From positions 171,391 through 235,390 of the forward strand of contig CAWKOH010000013.1 in the NCBI GenBank assembly GCA_963851245.1: 64,000 bases of DNA. Reading direction: 5' to 3'. The position numbers were made by a program, and so were the translations under genes. Shown here piece by piece: positions 39,521 through 48,053 of this stretch; positions within the stretch are counted from its first letter, which is position 1, and each line of letters opens with the position of its first letter. This DNA is from CAWKOH01 sp963851245 (GTDB lineage Bacteria > Actinomycetota > Acidimicrobiia > Acidimicrobiales > Palsa-688). Below the pieces are notes generated by a model that was not told where the DNA came from, did not search any database, and saw only the letters and a program-made list of their open reading frames with translations.

Positions 39521-40387
39521 TCAGCCGGTCAGGGCTGGGGCCAGCTCTCGCCAGACCCGACGGGGGAGCATCCCCTCCTCGCTCAGTACCTGTACGCAAA
39601 CGTGGTCGGCGCCGGCATCCCGGTGTTCGCGAACCCCGGCCGCGATGGCGTCCTCGTCTCCCCACGCCACTATGGCGTCTACGATCCGATCGCTGCCGCC
39701 GTCGGCGAAGTCGGCGTCACCGAAGCCGAGGCGGCGCAGGTTATTGGTGTAGTTGGGCAGCGCGAAGTAGTGAGTCAGGTGATCCCGGCCGAGCTGGCGC
39801 GCCACGTCGGCGTCGGTGGTCAAGGCCACGGCCTGCTCGGGTAGCAGCATGGCGGCCGGGCCCAGCGCTTGGCGGGCCTGGGCGGTGTGCTCCGGCGTCA
39901 CGTTGTAGGGGTGAGCCCCGGCGGAGCGGGTGCGGGCCAGTTCGAGCATCTTGGGCCCGAGAGCGGCCAGCACCCGCTTGGACGGCGCCAGCGGCGTCGG
40001 GGCGGAGTCCAGACCGTCAAGGAAGGACGCCATGGCCGCCAGCGGCTGGCGATAGCGGCCGGGCTCGGCGGCATCGATCAAGGGGGCGTGGCTCACCCCG
40101 ATGCCCACCAGGAACCGGTCCCCGTGAGCGGCCGTGAGGCGAGCGTGGCTGGCGGCCGTCTCCTCGGCCGGGTGCATCCACAGGTTGAGAATGCCGGTAG
40201 CGATGGTCGCGGTCTTGGTGGCGATCATGAGCCGTTCGACCACGTCGAACACGTCGCCGCCAATGTCGGGAATCCAGAGCGCCGTGTAGCCGAGCTCGTC
40301 CAGCTCGGTGGCGGCGTCGGCCACTTCAGCCGGATCTCCGTACCGCAAGCCTCCGCTCCAGATCCCTGTCCCGGTGAGTTTGTCCAT
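39521..40387 (-). CDS. LLM class F420-dependent oxidoreductase
   Basis: A 288-residue LLM enzyme: GTGIWSGGLRYGDPAEVADA, LDELGYTALWIPDIGGDVFD, ATGILNLWMHPAEE, FLVGIGVSHAPLIDAAEPGR, NYTNNLRRLGFGDADFADGG and HVCVQVLSEEG. It matches the actinobacterial family that uses F420. The start is the ATG at 40387, with CAGAAT six bases upstream; a longer frame to 40423 adds only Ala/Pro residues. The upstream region carries a very long hairpin. Confidence 0.9.
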   Translation of the reverse strand: MDKLTGTGIWSGGLRYGDPAEVADAATELDELGYTALWIPDIGGDVFDVVERLMIATKTATIATGILNLWMHPAEETAASHARLTAAHGDRFLVGIGVSHAPLIDAAEPGRYRQPLAAMASFLDGLDSAPTPLAPSKRVLAALGPKMLELARTRSAGAHPYNVTPEHTAQARQALGPAAMLLPEQAVALTTDADVARQLGRDHLTHYFALPNYTNNLRRLGFGDADFADGGSDRIVDAIVAWGDEDAIAAGVREHRDAGADHVCVQVLSEEGMLPRRVWRELAPALTG

Positions 40388-40444
40388 GGCGCCATTCTGT
40401 CGTGCCGGCGCCGGCGCCGGCACCTGGAGGGTGGGTTCGTGGGC

Positions 40445-40567
40445 GGTGGGTCCCTTAACGGTGCGCCGCCAAAAGGTGGGTCCCGAAAAGCCATTTGGGA
40501 CGACTTGTACCGCTCTGACAGGTACAAGTCGTCCCGGAAAGAAGTTTGGGACCCACGTGGCGGTGCC
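40445..40567. repeat. Composite palindromic element (long hairpin)
   Basis: A perfect inner stem of 15 bp: GGGACGACTTGTACC at 40497-40511 and its complement at 40521-40535, with a 9-nt loop. An outer perfect 9-bp stem, GTGGGTCCC at 40476-40484 and GGGACCCAC at 40548-40556, is separated from it by 12 nt on each side. CCGCC and GGCGG can extend the stem outward. GGTGGGTCCC also occurs as a direct repeat at 40445. It is non-coding and lies upstream of the LLM gene. Confidence 0.8.
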
Positions 40568-40581
40568 TGATCGATATCACA

Positions 40582-40711
40582 ATGACCGATTCGGATCTGT
40601 CACGTCTCCATCACGATCACGCCGCAAGTGATCCGACTGTTCGGCAGGTCGTCGAGTCCCTGCGGGGCCTCATCGATGTTGCGCCTCGTGTCCAGGATGA
40701 CGCCTCGCCGG
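40582..40711 (+). other. Possible 5' remnant of a lost gene
   Basis: From an ATG at 40582 the plus strand reads MTDSDLSRLHHDHAASDP and VRQVVESLRGLIDVAP, a protein-like start of about 43 residues. It then runs on, open, antisense to the GlxA-type gene, where it is no longer protein-like. No family is recognised. It may be the beginning of a gene cut off by a deletion, or chance. Confidence 0.25.
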
Positions 40712-41683
40712 CTAGCCGGCCTCGCTGCGGAAGGTGCGGCGGTAGGCCGTGGGGGTGGTGCCGATGGTTGCCCGGAAATGCGATCTCAGGTTGGTCGCCG
40801 TACCCAGGCCGCAGTCCTCCGCCACGCGGTCAATCGGCAGGTCGGTGGTCTCCAGCAGCCGTTGTGCGAGCATCACGCGCTGACGGACCAGCCACTGGTG
40901 GGGGGCGACCCCGGTCGTCTCGGTGAAGCGACGGGCGAACGTACGCGGGCTCATAGCGGCGCGATGGGCCAGTATCTCGACACTCAATGGCTCGCTGAGG
41001 TGGGACTGAGCCCACTGCAACGTCTCGGAAAACGGGTCGTGGTCCTGCACTTCCCGGATGGCCGTGCTCACGAACTGGGCCTGGCCGCCGTCCCGGTGGG
41101 GCGGGACGACCATCTGGCGAGCCACCGTGTTGGCTACCTCGGCGCCGAAGTCCTTGCGCACGAGGTGGAGGCACAGGTCGATGCAGGCGGCGCTACCCGC
41201 CGAAGTCAGGATGTCGCCGTCGTCGATGTACAGGACGCGGTCGTTGACCTTCACTTCCGGATATCGCTCCGCCAACAGGGCCGCATACGCCCAGTGAGTG
41301 GTGGCGGTGCGACCATGCAGGAGACCGGCGGCGGCGAGCACGGACGCACCCGTGCACAAGGAAACCATCCGGGCGCCGCGGGCGTGAGCTGAGCGCAAGG
41401 CCGCCAGAGTGCTTTCGGAAGGGGCGCCGAGAGGCGGTACCACCACTGTGTCCGCCCGGCGCAGGGCGCTGAGCGATCGGACCGCCACCAGGGCCGTACC
41501 CGGGAGAGACATCGGGATCGGCGGCGGCGACGAGCTGCAGATGCTGACGCGGTACCAGGGGCCTCCCACCCCGGGGTCGTCCGCAAGGATGTCCCACACG
41601 GCGCTGAACTCGAACATCGAGACCCCGGGTTCCACGACTATGGCTACCCGTGGGCCCGAGCGGGTGGTGCTCAGCCGGGGCAC
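40712..41683 (-). CDS. GlxA-type regulator (DJ-1/PfpI domain + AraC HTH)
   Basis: A 323-residue regulator. Residues 10-190 are a DJ-1/PfpI-like domain: VAIVVEPGVSMFEFSAVWDI, VSLCTGASVLAAAGLLHGRT (nucleophile-elbow cysteine) and DILTSAGSAACIDLCLHLVR. Residues about 225-320 are an AraC double HTH: LSVEILAHRAAMSPRTFARR, then LAQRLLETTDLPIDRVAEDC and LRSHFRATIGTTPTAYRR. It is probably a transcriptional activator responding to a small metabolite; the target is unknown. It slightly overlaps a small upstream frame at 41671-41907. Confidence 0.9.
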   Translation of the reverse strand: MPRLSTTRSGPRVAIVVEPGVSMFEFSAVWDILADDPGVGGPWYRVSICSSSPPPIPMSLPGTALVAVRSLSALRRADTVVVPPLGAPSESTLAALRSAHARGARMVSLCTGASVLAAAGLLHGRTATTHWAYAALLAERYPEVKVNDRVLYIDDGDILTSAGSAACIDLCLHLVRKDFGAEVANTVARQMVVPPHRDGGQAQFVSTAIREVQDHDPFSETLQWAQSHLSEPLSVEILAHRAAMSPRTFARRFTETTGVAPHQWLVRQRVMLAQRLLETTDLPIDRVAEDCGLGTATNLRSHFRATIGTTPTAYRRTFRSEAG

Positions 41684-41907
41684 GGCCTGCCTTCAGCGGC
41701 GGCGAGGCGGCGGCGACCCCACCACATGGGGATCCGGCGCTGCAGTCCCACGTGATCGCGGAGAACTCGCCGGCGGTTGCGCCACTGCCGCGGCACCATC
41801 TGCGCCGATTTTCCGAAGGGCTGACCCGCCGCGCCCATCCGGCGCAGGTCTTTGGCGTGTTGCTCGGCGAGGTCCTTGGCCATGTGCATGGGAATCATGA
41901 CTGCCAT
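41671..41907 (-). CDS. Small Arg-rich protein, hypothetical
   Basis: A 78-residue frame. The N-terminal part is amphipathic (MHMAKDLAEQHAKDLRRMGA); the rest is strongly basic (VPRQWRNRRRVLRDHVGL, RRIPMWWGRRRLA). Similar short Met/Glu/His-Arg proteins are common in actinobacteria but uncharacterised. It has four possible starts (41907, 41898, 41889, 41883). Its 3' end overlaps the GlxA-type gene's start by 13 bp, suggesting coupling. Confidence 0.45.
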   Translation of the reverse strand: MAVMIPMHMAKDLAEQHAKDLRRMGAAGQPFGKSAQMVPRQWRNRRRVLRDHVGLQRRIPMWWGRRRLAAAEGRPCPG

Positions 41908-41978
41908 TTTCGGCGCCGTAACGGCACTCGGCCATTGGCAGTTCTGCCATCATACGATAGGATCCTGCCAACCCTTCC

Positions 41979-42494
41979 TCAGGCCAGATCAACGTCCACG
42001 GAGAAGGTTCCAAGCGCAATAGCGACTGTCAGCCGCCCGATGGGGCGGAGGGTCCTGAGGATGAACTCGTCCTCGCCAAGCACGTCGGCATGTAGGCGGG
42101 TGAGACCACTCGATCTCGCAATGTCGACCAACGCCCGGATCAACCGGGTCCCTACCCCTCGCCGTTGCCAGCGGTCTTCTATCAGTACCCCGAGATGGCC
42201 CGACCCATGTTCGTCACGGCTGATGGTTGCCACGCCGATGCAGTCGTCTAAGTGCCAGGCGAGAAGGATCTGGTCGTAGGGCCGACCCTGCAGCAGCGCC
42301 CGGGTGTAGGCCACCCCATCGGTGTAGCCGTGGAACCGGTGGTACAGGCTCTCCCGCGAGCAGCGGGCCAGCATGGCCAGAACGGCGTCGGTGTCGGGTG
42401 CGGTTGCGCCGGCGAGTATCGGTGCGGCCGGGCCCAAAGGAGTCGCGGCGGGCGGCCCGGTCCATGCCGGGTGGGCGTCTATGACGGCTGTCAT
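41979..42494 (-). CDS. GNAT family N-acetyltransferase under dual-operator control
   Basis: A 171-residue GNAT enzyme: DAVLAMLARCSRESLYHRFH, GVAYTRALLQGRPYDQILLA, LGVLIEDRWQRRGVGTRLIR (acetyl-CoA loop) and LTRLHADVLGEDEFILRTLR. The open frame extends to 42530. The ATG at 42494 is preferred because GATACT ends six bases upstream and homology starts later. The start codon lies inside a palindrome. The regulator that binds is not identified. Confidence 0.85.
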   Translation of the reverse strand: MTAVIDAHPAWTGPPAATPLGPAAPILAGATAPDTDAVLAMLARCSRESLYHRFHGYTDGVAYTRALLQGRPYDQILLAWHLDDCIGVATISRDEHGSGHLGVLIEDRWQRRGVGTRLIRALVDIARSSGLTRLHADVLGEDEFILRTLRPIGRLTVAIALGTFSVDVDLA

Positions 42495-42495
42495 A
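42480..42495. promoter_or_regulatory. Operator copy 2: TATGAC-GGCT-GTCATA over the start codon
   Basis: Inverted repeat with 6-bp arms and a 4-bp centre. It covers the predicted +1 and the ATG (42494) of the GNAT gene. It is identical over 16 bp to the copy 30 bp upstream. Confidence 0.7.
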
Positions 42496-42500
42496 AATCG

Positions 42501-42530
42501 AGTATCGACTATGACGGCTGTCATAGTCAA
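42501..42530 (-). promoter_or_regulatory. Promoter with operator in the spacer
   Basis: On the minus strand, TTGACT (42530-42525), an 18-bp spacer and GATACT (42506-42501), then six bases to the ATG at 42494. Operator copy 1 (42507-42528) fills the spacer. Confidence 0.65.
42507..42528. promoter_or_regulatory. Operator copy 1, 9-bp arms
   Basis: GACTATGAC / GTCATAGTC with a 4-bp GGCT centre. It is a perfect 9-bp inverted repeat inside the -35/-10 spacer of the GNAT promoter. Confidence 0.75.
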
Positions 42531-42785
42531 GCGGATTGGTCACCATGTCACAGTGGGCTTTGCGCACCCACGGTCACGGCGGCGCCGCGCGGGGAGCTGC
42601 ACGGGTGCGGTGGGTCTGGGTGTGTCGTCGTGCGTGCGTGCGCTATTTCTCGTTCTTTGTTGCAAATCGATGCCTTGCGACGATTTCTTCGCACGGATTG
42701 GCCGATCGCGCAGGCGACGGAACAGAGGGGCGCAGAAGGAGCAGGCACGCCGGCCCCGGCGTCCCCGCCGGCACCCAACAAGGAG
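42531..42785. other. 255-bp gene-free stretch with a dispersed repeat
   Basis: No supported gene. At 42677-42694 an 18-bp segment is the reverse complement, with one mismatch, of 59918-59935. GTGCGTGCGTGCGC near 42631 is a short simple repeat. It separates the GNAT operator from the lhr 3' end. Confidence 0.5.
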
Positions 42786-45700
42786 TCAGGCCGGAGCCGG
42801 AGCCGGCGCCGAAGCCGGCGCCGAAGCCGCGGCCGGCGCCGACGAGGCAGCCGCGGCCGGAATCCCATCCACAAACGTGACGGTGTTGGTACGCACCGCC
42901 GTGACGGTCTGGCCGGGAACGATGACACCGATCAGGTTGAGGGGATCGGTGGCGTTAACCGTGACCCGTTCGCCGGTATTCGGTTTCTTGCGCACGGCCC
43001 GCAGGGCGTCGGCGGCCGCCGGCAGGGCGTACTGCTCGCCTGAAAAGCCGGCCACGAACCGACCGCCGCGCACCAGGCCGCGATCCTCGAGCCGGCGTAG
43101 CGCCCACTGCAGTTCGCGCCAGGGCAGGCGGAGACTGTCCCTTACGGCGACGTCGCGGAACACCACGCCCCACCGGTTGAGAAGCTGTTCGGCTACGGCT
43201 TCGGCCAGGTCGTGGCCGTCCACCTCCGCGGCGTGGGCAGGTGGAACGAGCGACCAGCGCCCGGCCGCGGGGGCGGTGGAGGCGGCCAGGCGGGCGGCGT
43301 AGGAGAAGCGGCGCGGCCGAGCCGTCCGGGTGCCGCTCATCCGGGCCCGGATGGCCTCGAAACCGTCACACATGATCAGCCCGCGGGCCACGCCGTCCCA
43401 GAGGGCGCGCTCTATGTCGTCTGGCAGCCGGCGGGTGGCCTGGGCCAGGTCGGTGGCGAAGGAGGCGCCCCGGTCGGCCAGGACCTCGACCACCTCCGAG
43501 GTCGCTCCGACCTGCGGACCGACCGGTTCGCCGCCCGAGCGGGCCGCGGCCAGCAGCCACGGCAGATCGGCCCTATACACCAGGGTGATCGGGGTGGCTT
43601 TCGAGGGCGACAAACTCGGGCTGTCCGGCTCGTCCCTGGCCCGGGGCACCAGCCGCAGCCAGGCCGTCTCGCCGCCGTAGCAGAGCCCGTCCAGCCACGA
43701 AGGGTTGTAGTGGTGGAGGCGCCGACCGAGCAGGTCGCGGCTCCCAGGCCACCGCGGCGGCCTCGAAGCCTTGGAGCTGCTCCAGGACCGTGACCAGACC
43801 CTCCCGTCCAGAGAGCCGGGCACCGGGCGAGACATGCTGCCACTCGAGCAGGAACCTCATGAAGTCCTGGGCGGTGGCGGGCTGCACCGACTCACGCCGC
43901 GAGCGGCGAGAGTACGAGTGCATACGGGCCAGGAGCCGGCGGGCCACCCACTGTGGGCCGGATGCATCCGGGCTGTAACGGCCTTCCAGAGCGAACCCCT
44001 CCTGGCGGAGTGCGGCCAGGGCGAAGTGGACGCGGCCCTCAGGGAGCATGGTGGATGCTGCCAGGTCCCCGGCGGAGGTGATTCCGGCCAGCTCCAGGTG
44101 GCCCCGGATGGCCCGCACGACCGCCTCGTCCTCGCCGAGGAAGGCGGCTTCGGCCAAGTCGCGCCCTTCGGTCGTGGTCCACATAGGGGTCCCGCTGACA
44201 GCGGCGATCGCGCCCCGGCCGGTCCGGTGCAGGTCGTCGAAGAGGGCCTGCCAGTCGGGCCGGGGTTGCAGAGCCACGACAGAGGAGAGCAGATCATGCA
44301 GCTCATCGGCCGACTCGGGCGCGGGCTGTATCTCGCCATGTACGGCCTCGATGGCGGCAGGGTCGAGCGATCCGATGCTGGCCAGGTCGACGCTCAAGCC
44401 ACGGCGCAGCTGGACGGCGTTTGTCCGGCGGTTCTGGAACTCTTCGTCGTCGAGGAAGGCGTAGGGCCGGGCGGTGATGATCTCGTGGGAGAGAACAGAA
44501 GCCTCGGTGGTATCGCAACAGTGGACCCTCACCCGGCCGGACTCGATCCGCTCGACCAGCGCCACCACCCCGTCGATGTCTAGCGCTTCGTGCAGGGTGT
44601 CATCGATGGTCTGGCGCACCAGCACATGCTCTGGGATCTCTATGGGACCGGTCACGTTGTCCTGGCAGGCCGCGGCTTGAGGGAACACGGCAGCCATGAG
44701 GTCGTCGGACTCCATCCGCTGAATGGGGGGCGGGTTGCGCTTGCCGCCCCTGAAACGCAGGACCATCAGCGAACGGTTGAGATTCCAGCGCCAGCGGGCC
44801 TGGAACATAGGAGAGTCGAGTATGGCGTGTTCGAGGGTGTCGGCCAGGGTGGCGCTGCTGACGTAGCGCGGGACTTCCTCCAGCGAGAAGCTGTGATGCG
44901 GGCCGAGCGACAACACCACCGCATCGTCGGTCGCGGCCGCCTGCAGCTCGAAGTTGAACCGGCGGCAGAACTTCTTGCGCAGGGCCAGCCCCAGCGCCCG
45001 GTTGATGCGGGCCCCGAAGGGGGCATGGAGCACCAGCTGCATCCCCCCGGTGTCGTCGAAGAACCGCTCGAGGACGAGGACGTCCTGGGTGGGCATGGCT
45101 CCCAGCGCGGCCTGGCCCACCGTGAGGTAGTCCACGATCATTACCGCAGCAGCGGTGTCGAGCCCGGCCGCCTCGGCCAACCACCGTCGGGCCCCGTCAG
45201 GGTCGCCGGCGGAGATGTAGGCGTCGACGGTGGCCCGCAGCGTCGAAACCGCCTCTGACAGCTCCGCCGTGCGGGCCGGGGCCTCCCCCAACCAGAACGG
45301 CACCGTCGGCGGGGTGTCGCCGGCGTCGCGGACCCGGACCACGCCTGGCTCGACCCGGCGGATCTGCCACGAATGCGAGCCCAGCAGGAATATGTCACCC
45401 GCCATCGACTCGACGGCCCAGTCCTCGTTGACAGTCCCGACGAAAGTGTCATCCGGGTCGGCCACGACCCGGTAATCGCCGGTCTCGGGGATGGCACCCC
45501 CGGAGGTGGACGCAGCCAGGCGAGCTCCCTTGCGGGCCCGCAACAGTCCGTTGACCCGGTCGTGGTAGAGATACGCGCCTCGCCGCCCCCGGCCGGTCTG
45601 GATCCCGTCGGCAACCAGGTCGATCACCTGGGCGTAGTGATCCTCGTCCATCCCGGTGTAGGGCGCGGCCCGGCGCATCAGCTGGAAGAGGTCGGCGGTC

Positions 45701-47033
45701 TCCCACTCTCTCGCGGCCACCTCGGCCACGACCTGCTGGGCGGCTATGTCCAGGGGCAAACGGGCCGGGACGATGGCATCCAGGCAGCCCGACCGGACGG
45801 CCATCAGCAGGGCGCTGCACTCGACCAGCTCGTCCCTGGTGAGAGGAAAGAGCCGCCCTTTGGGCGTCCCCGCCCGGCTGTGGTTGGAACGACCGACTCG
45901 TTGCAGGAATGTGGCGATGCTGCGCGGCGATCCGATCTGGCAGACCAGTTCGACCGGCCCGATATCGATCCCCAGCTCCAAGGACGCTGTCGCTACCAGA
46001 GCCCTGAGGTCGCCGGCCCGCAACCTGGTCTCGACTCTCAGGCGCCTCTCCTTGGAGAGGCTCCCGTGGTGAGCGGCCACCACGTCCTCGCCGAGCCTCT
46101 CGCCCAACTGATGAGCCAATCGCTCGGCCAGCCGGCGGGTGTTGACGAAGACGATCGTGGTGCGGTGCTCTCCGACCAGTTCGGCGATACGGTCCAGCAC
46201 GTCGCCGATCTGCTCGGCCGAGGCGACCGCTTCGAGCTCGCCGTCTGGCAGCTCGAGGGCCAGGTCCAGGTCGCGCTGATGGCCCACGTCGACCGTGGCC
46301 GGCAAGGGCCGAGCCCCGACGAGCAGTCGGCCGACCACCTCGATAGGGCGCTGCGTGGCCGACAGGCCGATCCGGACGGGCCGGCGATCGCAGAGGGCCT
46401 CGAGCCGCTCCAGGCTCAGGGCCAGATGGGCCCCCGCTTGTCCCTGGCCACGGCGTGGATCTCGTCGACGATGACCGTCTCGACCGTGCGCAGAGCGTCG
46501 CGCCCCGTGGCGCTTGTCAGAAGAAGGTACAGGGACTCGGGAGTGGTCACCACGAAGGCCGGCGGCCGGCGGACCAGGGCGGCTCGCTGCGAAGCGGTGG
46601 TGTCGCCCGTCCGGACCGAGACCCGGATGTGCGGCGGGGCCATCCCCATCTCGACGGCCACCGCAGCGATCTCCTCCAGGGGCCTCTCGAGGTTCTCGGC
46701 GATGTCGACGGCGAGGGCCTTCAGAGGGGACACGTATACGACCCGGGTGCCGCACTCCACGTCTGCCCCCGATTCGTGAGCCCGGTACAGAGAATCGATG
46801 GCGACCAGGAAGCCGGCGAGCGTCTTGCCCGAACCGGTGGGCGCCGCGATCAGAGTGTCGCGACCTGATGAGATCAGCGGCCAGCCCTCCGACTGTGGCT
46901 CGGTCGGCCCATCGGGGAAGCGGCGCCGGAACCACTCCGCCACGACCGGATGGAAACGCGACAGGACGTCGGTCCCCCCCGGGCACATCTCCCAGAGGGC
47001 CAAGGTGGCCTGGCCTGTCACTTGGTGGGGCAC
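42786..47033 (-). pseudogene. lhr: Lhr-type ATP-dependent DNA helicase with two frameshifts
   Basis: Together the three frames give about 1,415 residues of a full-length Lhr. Segment 1 (47033 to about 46430) has Walker A APTGSGKT, YVSPLKALAVDI and DEIH in TVIVDEIHAVARDKRG. Segment 2 (to about 43740) has LSATQRPIEVVGR, FVNTRRLAERLAHQL, IATFLQRVGRSNHS and the Lhr core HAPFGARINRALGLALRKKF. Segment 3 (to 42786) ends TVTFVDGIP plus an Ala/Pro tail. Break 1: the run 46431-46435 has five C where six restore KRGAHLALS. Break 2: one extra base near 43738-43742 (AWE to RDLLGRRLH). All other codons are open, so an intact gene with assembly errors is possible. Lhr unwinds RNA:DNA and DNA and belongs to damage responses. 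Confidence 0.88.
42789..42850 (-). repeat. 12-bp GCCGGCGCCGAA repeat at the lhr 3' end
   Basis: Imperfect units GCCGGCGCCGAA/GCCGGAGCCGGA. They encode the Ala/Pro/Ser tail (ASAPAPAPA) just before the stop codon. Confidence 0.7.
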
Positions 47034-47039
47034 GTGGAC

Positions 47040-47045
47040 ATGCTA
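47040..47045 (-). promoter_or_regulatory. -10 box, leaderless start of lhr
   Basis: On the minus strand, TAGCAT, six bases (GTCCAC), then the GTG at 47033. The SOS box lies between this -10 and the expected -35 position. Confidence 0.6.
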
Positions 47046-47049
47046 GACC

Positions 47050-47063
47050 CGAACAGGTGTTCG
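47050..47063. promoter_or_regulatory. SOS (LexA) box CGAACAGGTGTTCG upstream of lhr
   Basis: A full match to CGAACRNRYGTTYG, 17 bp upstream of the lhr start and inside its promoter spacer. It is also 76 bp upstream of the divergent gene at 47139, so both directions may be damage-inducible. Confidence 0.85.
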
Positions 47064-47138
47064 TAGAAAGAGGCTGTCGACCCGTGCACGGGACCAACCG
47101 TACCGGTGGGGAGATGGCAACCGAACTAAAACGGGAGC

Positions 47139-48041
47139 GTGGACGTCGAGGCCGTCGCCAAGGAGCTCTACCAGGAGGACCCGTCCTCTTTCGTTGCCCA
47201 GCGGGATGCTCGGGTGGCCCTCGCCCGCCAGGAGGGCGACCGCCCGACGGCCGACGCCATCAAAGCCTTCAGGCGACCGTCCCCGCCGGCGTGGGCGGTG
47301 AACCTGCTGGCCGGGGCCCACCCCGACCAAATGGAAGCGCTCGTGGACCTTGGGTTGCGCCTGCGACAGGCCCAGGACAGTCTCTCGGGCGACGAACTTC
47401 GAGTACTGAGCCGGGAGCGCCACAGGTTCATCGTCGGTCTGGCTCGCCAAGCTCGGAGCCTGGCGAGCGGGCACGGCCACCCACTGAGTTCGGCCGCGGG
47501 CCGCCAGGTGGAGGACACCCTGAACGCGGCGCTGGCGGACCCGGACGCAGCCGTGGCGGTGGCCGGCGGTCGCCTGGTCCGGTCGCTCGAGCACGCTGGG
47601 CTGGGACCGGTGGACCTGGAGGGGGCGGTGGCCGGGCCGGCTGCGCCCGGGGCGGCCACGACGTCGCGGGCGCGCCGGGCCCGGCCGGACGGTGACGCCT
47701 CGACCGCCGCCGGGCTGGGGGCTGAGCTCGATGAGAGCCGGGTTGAAGCGGCGGCCGCCGAACAGGCGCTCCATGCGGCTGAGATGGCGGCTCGAGACGC
47801 GGCCTCCGCATTCGACCGGGCCTCCGATCGACAGGTCGCGGTGGAGGCCGAAATGCGCCGGCTGGCAGAGCTGCTGGAAGCGGCCCGCACCGACGCGGCG
47901 GCGGCGAAGGCAGAAATCTCGGCCGCCGCCGGTTCCCGGAGGGACGCGGAGCGGTCGCTCGATGCGGCCCGCCGCCGGGCCCGGGACGCGCAGGAACGGC
48001 TTATCGAGCTCGAGAAACGCAAGCCGACAGGAGAGAAATAG
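47139..48041 (+). CDS. Coiled-coil hypothetical protein upstream of the LigD-type polymerase
   Basis: A 300-residue protein. Residues 1-150 form a helical N-terminal domain conserved in actinobacteria (DVEAVAKELYQEDPSSFVAQ, IKAFRRPSPPAWAVNLLAG, LRQAQDSLSGDELRVLSRE). Residues about 190-300 are a long Ala/Glu/Arg coiled coil (EAEMRRLAELLEAARTDAAA...). The function is unknown; proteins with this N-terminal domain are seen beside ligase/polymerase genes. It diverges from lhr across an SOS box and ends 12 bp before the polymerase gene, suggesting a repair role by context only. Confidence 0.78.
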   Translation: MDVEAVAKELYQEDPSSFVAQRDARVALARQEGDRPTADAIKAFRRPSPPAWAVNLLAGAHPDQMEALVDLGLRLRQAQDSLSGDELRVLSRERHRFIVGLARQARSLASGHGHPLSSAAGRQVEDTLNAALADPDAAVAVAGGRLVRSLEHAGLGPVDLEGAVAGPAAPGAATTSRARRARPDGDASTAAGLGAELDESRVEAAAAEQALHAAEMAARDAASAFDRASDRQVAVEAEMRRLAELLEAARTDAAAAKAEISAAAGSRRDAERSLDAARRRARDAQERLIELEKRKPTGEK

Positions 48042-48053
48042 CCTGCTGGGTGG

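Noticed and set aside
41908..41978. TTGGCAG/CTGCCAA dyad with TATGAT between the GNAT gene end and the small gene
   Set aside because: The hexamer and dyad are not spaced as a promoter for the ATG at 41907; too weak to call.
42536..42880. Plus-strand frames after the GNAT operator
   Set aside because: Arg/Pro-rich, running into the antisense of the lhr Ala/Pro tail; no start signal.
45373..46779. 468-codon plus-strand frame opposite lhr
   Set aside because: Antisense to the conserved helicase core; low-complexity translation.
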